From Bacillota bacterium (GTDB taxonomy: Bacteria; Bacillota; Clostridia; Peptostreptococcales; Anaerovoracaceae), in assembly GCA_017537495.1 (NCBI GenBank), contig JAFYKS010000284.1, positions 1-6,861 on the forward strand: a DNA stretch of 6,861 bases. Direction: 5' to 3'. The translations under genes were made by a program, and so were the position numbers. The number at the start of each line of letters is the position of its first letter. The first letter of the stretch is position 1. The notes beneath the pieces were generated by a model. That model had not been told where the DNA came from. It saw nothing but the letters and a program-made list of their open reading frames with translations, and ran no database searches. Shown here one piece after another: positions 5,550 to 6,861 of this stretch.

Positions 5550-5556
5550 CCCTCCT
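5550..5556 (-). promoter_or_regulatory. ribosome binding site that fixes the DUF436 start
   Basis: The minus strand reads AGGAGGG here, 7 nt before the ATG at 5543. It sits right below the hairpin at 5562-5588 and is what separates the true start from the longer in-frame ATG at 5591, which has no comparable site. Confidence 0.85.
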
Positions 5557-5588
5557 GAAGAAAACGCCCGGGCATCAGCCGGGCGTTT
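5557..5588 (-). terminator. intrinsic terminator or attenuator after ahcY
   Basis: On the minus strand a perfect 10-bp stem (arms 5579-5588 and 5562-5571, with core CGCCCGG) closes a 7-nt loop and runs into a TTTTCTTC tail. It lies 14 nt after the SAH hydrolase stop and just before the DUF436 ribosome binding site. The T-run is short and interrupted, so termination may be partial and the hairpin may tune expression of the three downstream genes. No clear promoter is seen between it and DUF436. Confidence 0.72.
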
Positions 5589-5602
5589 CATACAAACTTA
5601 AT

Positions 5603-6853
5603 TTAGAACTGCCAGCTGTTCAGGTAAATTTCCTGTTCTTCCGTCAGAGTGTCGATTTCCACGCCCCATGCTGCCAGCTTTCTTCTTGCAATCAGCTCGT
5701 CCATTTCGCCGGAAACGTCGATAACCTTGTTTTCCAGAGTTTCATGGTTTTCCATGATATACTTCGCAGACAGTGCCTGTACTGCAAAGGACAGGTCCAT
5801 GATTTCTGCAGGGTGTCCATCAGCTGCGGCAATGTTTACCAGACGGCCTTCTGCGATTACATTCACCCACTTGCCGTTTTCCAGCTTGTAACCCATGATG
5901 TTTTCTCTTGCTTCCTTCTTTTCCACGCATGCCTTTTCCAGACCTGCCATATCAACTTCGGAGTCGAAATGACCTGCGTTGGACAGGATTGCGCCGTCCT
6001 TCATGGTCAGCATATGCTCTACAGTAATAGTCTTGCAGCAGCCGGTAGCTGTTACGAAGAAATCACCCAGAGGAGCTGCCTGTTCCATCTTCATTACCTG
6101 GAAACCGTCCATCTTCGCTTCAATCGCCTTAACCGGATTGATTTCTGTTACAATTACATTCGCACCCAGTGCAGCGGCACGCATTGCGATACCTCTGGAG
6201 CACCAGCCGTAACCGATAACGACTACCGTCTTTGCTGCGATAATCAGGTTCGTGGATCTCATCAGTGCATCCATGGTAGACTGACCGGTACCGTAACGGT
6301 TGTCGAACAGGTGCTTGCAGTCAGCATCGTTTACAGCAACCATAGGGAAGTTCAGTGCACCTTCTCTTTCCATCGCCTTCAGACGGATTACGCCTGTAGT
6401 AGTTTCTTCACAGCCGCCCCATACTTCTTCACCCAGTTCCGGTCTGGTTACATGCACACAGGTTACCAGGTCACCGCCGTCGTCGATGATGATGTTTGGC
6501 TTGTGTTCCAGACACATCTGGATGTGTCTTTCATATTCTTCCGGAGTTGCACCATGGTATGCATAAACCTTGATGCCTCTTTCCGCCAGAGCTGCAGTTA
6601 CATCGTCCTTGGTGGACAGCGGATTGGATCCGGTTACCGCGATATCCGCACCGCCTGCTGCCAGTACCAGAGCCAGGTAAGCAGTCTTTGCTTCCAGGTG
6701 GATGGACAGGGAAATCTTCACACCTTCAAACGGTCTGGTCTTGCTGAATTCTTCTTCCAGACCATTCAGCAGCGGCATGTTCTTCTTAACCCATTCAATC
6801 TTCTGGTGACCCTGTGGTGCCAGGGAAATATCTCTGATTTCATACTGTTTCAT
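5603..6853 (-). CDS. ahcY: adenosylhomocysteinase (S-adenosylhomocysteine hydrolase), short form
   Basis: A protein of 416 residues. The enzyme reversibly splits S-adenosylhomocysteine into adenosine and homocysteine with tightly bound NAD, removing the inhibitory product of SAM-dependent methylation in the cytoplasm. Seen: SIHLEAKTA (50-58) with His52; TGSNPLST (74-81); DDGGDL (124-129); CEETTTGV (148-155); NDADCKHLFDN (175-185) with Lys180 and Asp184 at the catalytic Lys/Asp positions; the NAD-binding GYGWCSRGIAMRA (214-226); SNAGHFD (291-297); and DGHPAEIMDLSFA (345-357). It lacks the insertion found in long eukaryotic/proteobacterial forms and ends in LNSWQF in place of the usual KPDHYRY. 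That places it in the short archaeal/Thermotoga-like group, some of which prefer S-inosylhomocysteine. Odd: the third glycine of the GxGxxG loop is Ser219. The start lies 8 nt from the window edge, so its ribosome binding site and promoter are not visible. Confidence 0.95.
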   Translation of the reverse strand: MKQYEIRDISLAPQGHQKIEWVKKNMPLLNGLEEEFSKTRPFEGVKISLSIHLEAKTAYLALVLAAGGADIAVTGSNPLSTKDDVTAALAERGIKVYAYHGATPEEYERHIQMCLEHKPNIIIDDGGDLVTCVHVTRPELGEEVWGGCEETTTGVIRLKAMEREGALNFPMVAVNDADCKHLFDNRYGTGQSTMDALMRSTNLIIAAKTVVVIGYGWCSRGIAMRAAALGANVIVTEINPVKAIEAKMDGFQVMKMEQAAPLGDFFVTATGCCKTITVEHMLTMKDGAILSNAGHFDSEVDMAGLEKACVEKKEARENIMGYKLENGKWVNVIAEGRLVNIAAADGHPAEIMDLSFAVQALSAKYIMENHETLENKVIDVSGEMDELIARRKLAAWGVEIDTLTEEQEIYLNSWQF

Positions 6854-6861
6854 TTACTTTA

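Noticed and set aside
5544..5591. Longer N-terminus of DUF436 starting at 5591
   Set aside because: The extra 16 residues are a translation of the hairpin and ribosome binding site, and the family begins near MSFTYDEI.

Overview
The window looks like chromosomal DNA of an anaerobic, low-to-moderate-GC Firmicute, most likely a Clostridia. The evidence is strong AGGAGG-type ribosome binding sites, a glycyl radical enzyme gene, and a gene set (UPF0340/YwlG, XpaC-like, DUF4230, Ltp-repeat protein) typical of that group. The assignment is by family content only; I cannot name a species. I see no mobile element, tRNA, rRNA or CRISPR array.

Left part (1-2688): a divergent nucleoside/pentose module. 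On the minus strand, a ribokinase gene (684-1604) is followed after 22 nt by the N-terminal 220 codons of a YjjI-type glycyl radical enzyme that runs off the left edge. On the plus strand, a uridine-phosphorylase-like gene (1921-2688) is transcribed away from them. The 316-nt space between holds one good sigma-A-type promoter for each direction (TTGACT-17-TAGAAT on minus; TTGACA-17-TAAGAT on plus). It also holds a direct repeat next to or inside these promoters and an inverted repeat over the plus start region, so common regulation is plausible. The phosphorylase would release ribose-1-phosphate from a nucleoside and the ribokinase would feed free ribose to ribose-5-phosphate. The role of the YjjI homologue is open, but in E. 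coli yjjI also lies divergent to nucleoside-catabolic genes (deo).

Middle (2689-3420): a DUF4230 membrane-anchored protein with its own strong extended -10 promoter. It ends in a perfect 23-bp hairpin that serves as a bidirectional terminator against the convergent genes to the right.

Right part (3420-6853, all minus strand, reading right to left): S-adenosylhomocysteine hydrolase of the short archaeal/Thermotoga-like type; a GC-rich hairpin that is a terminator or attenuator; a UPF0340/DUF436 (YwlG-like) protein; then, 5 nt on, a two-helix membrane protein resembling the XpaC family; then, overlapping by 11 nt, a membrane-anchored protein made of about 4.5 Ltp-type repeats. The last three are very probably one translationally coupled unit.

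The most interesting points are the YjjI/ribokinase/phosphorylase module, the altered active-site positions of the phosphorylase, and the tightly coupled XpaC-like/Ltp-repeat membrane pair.
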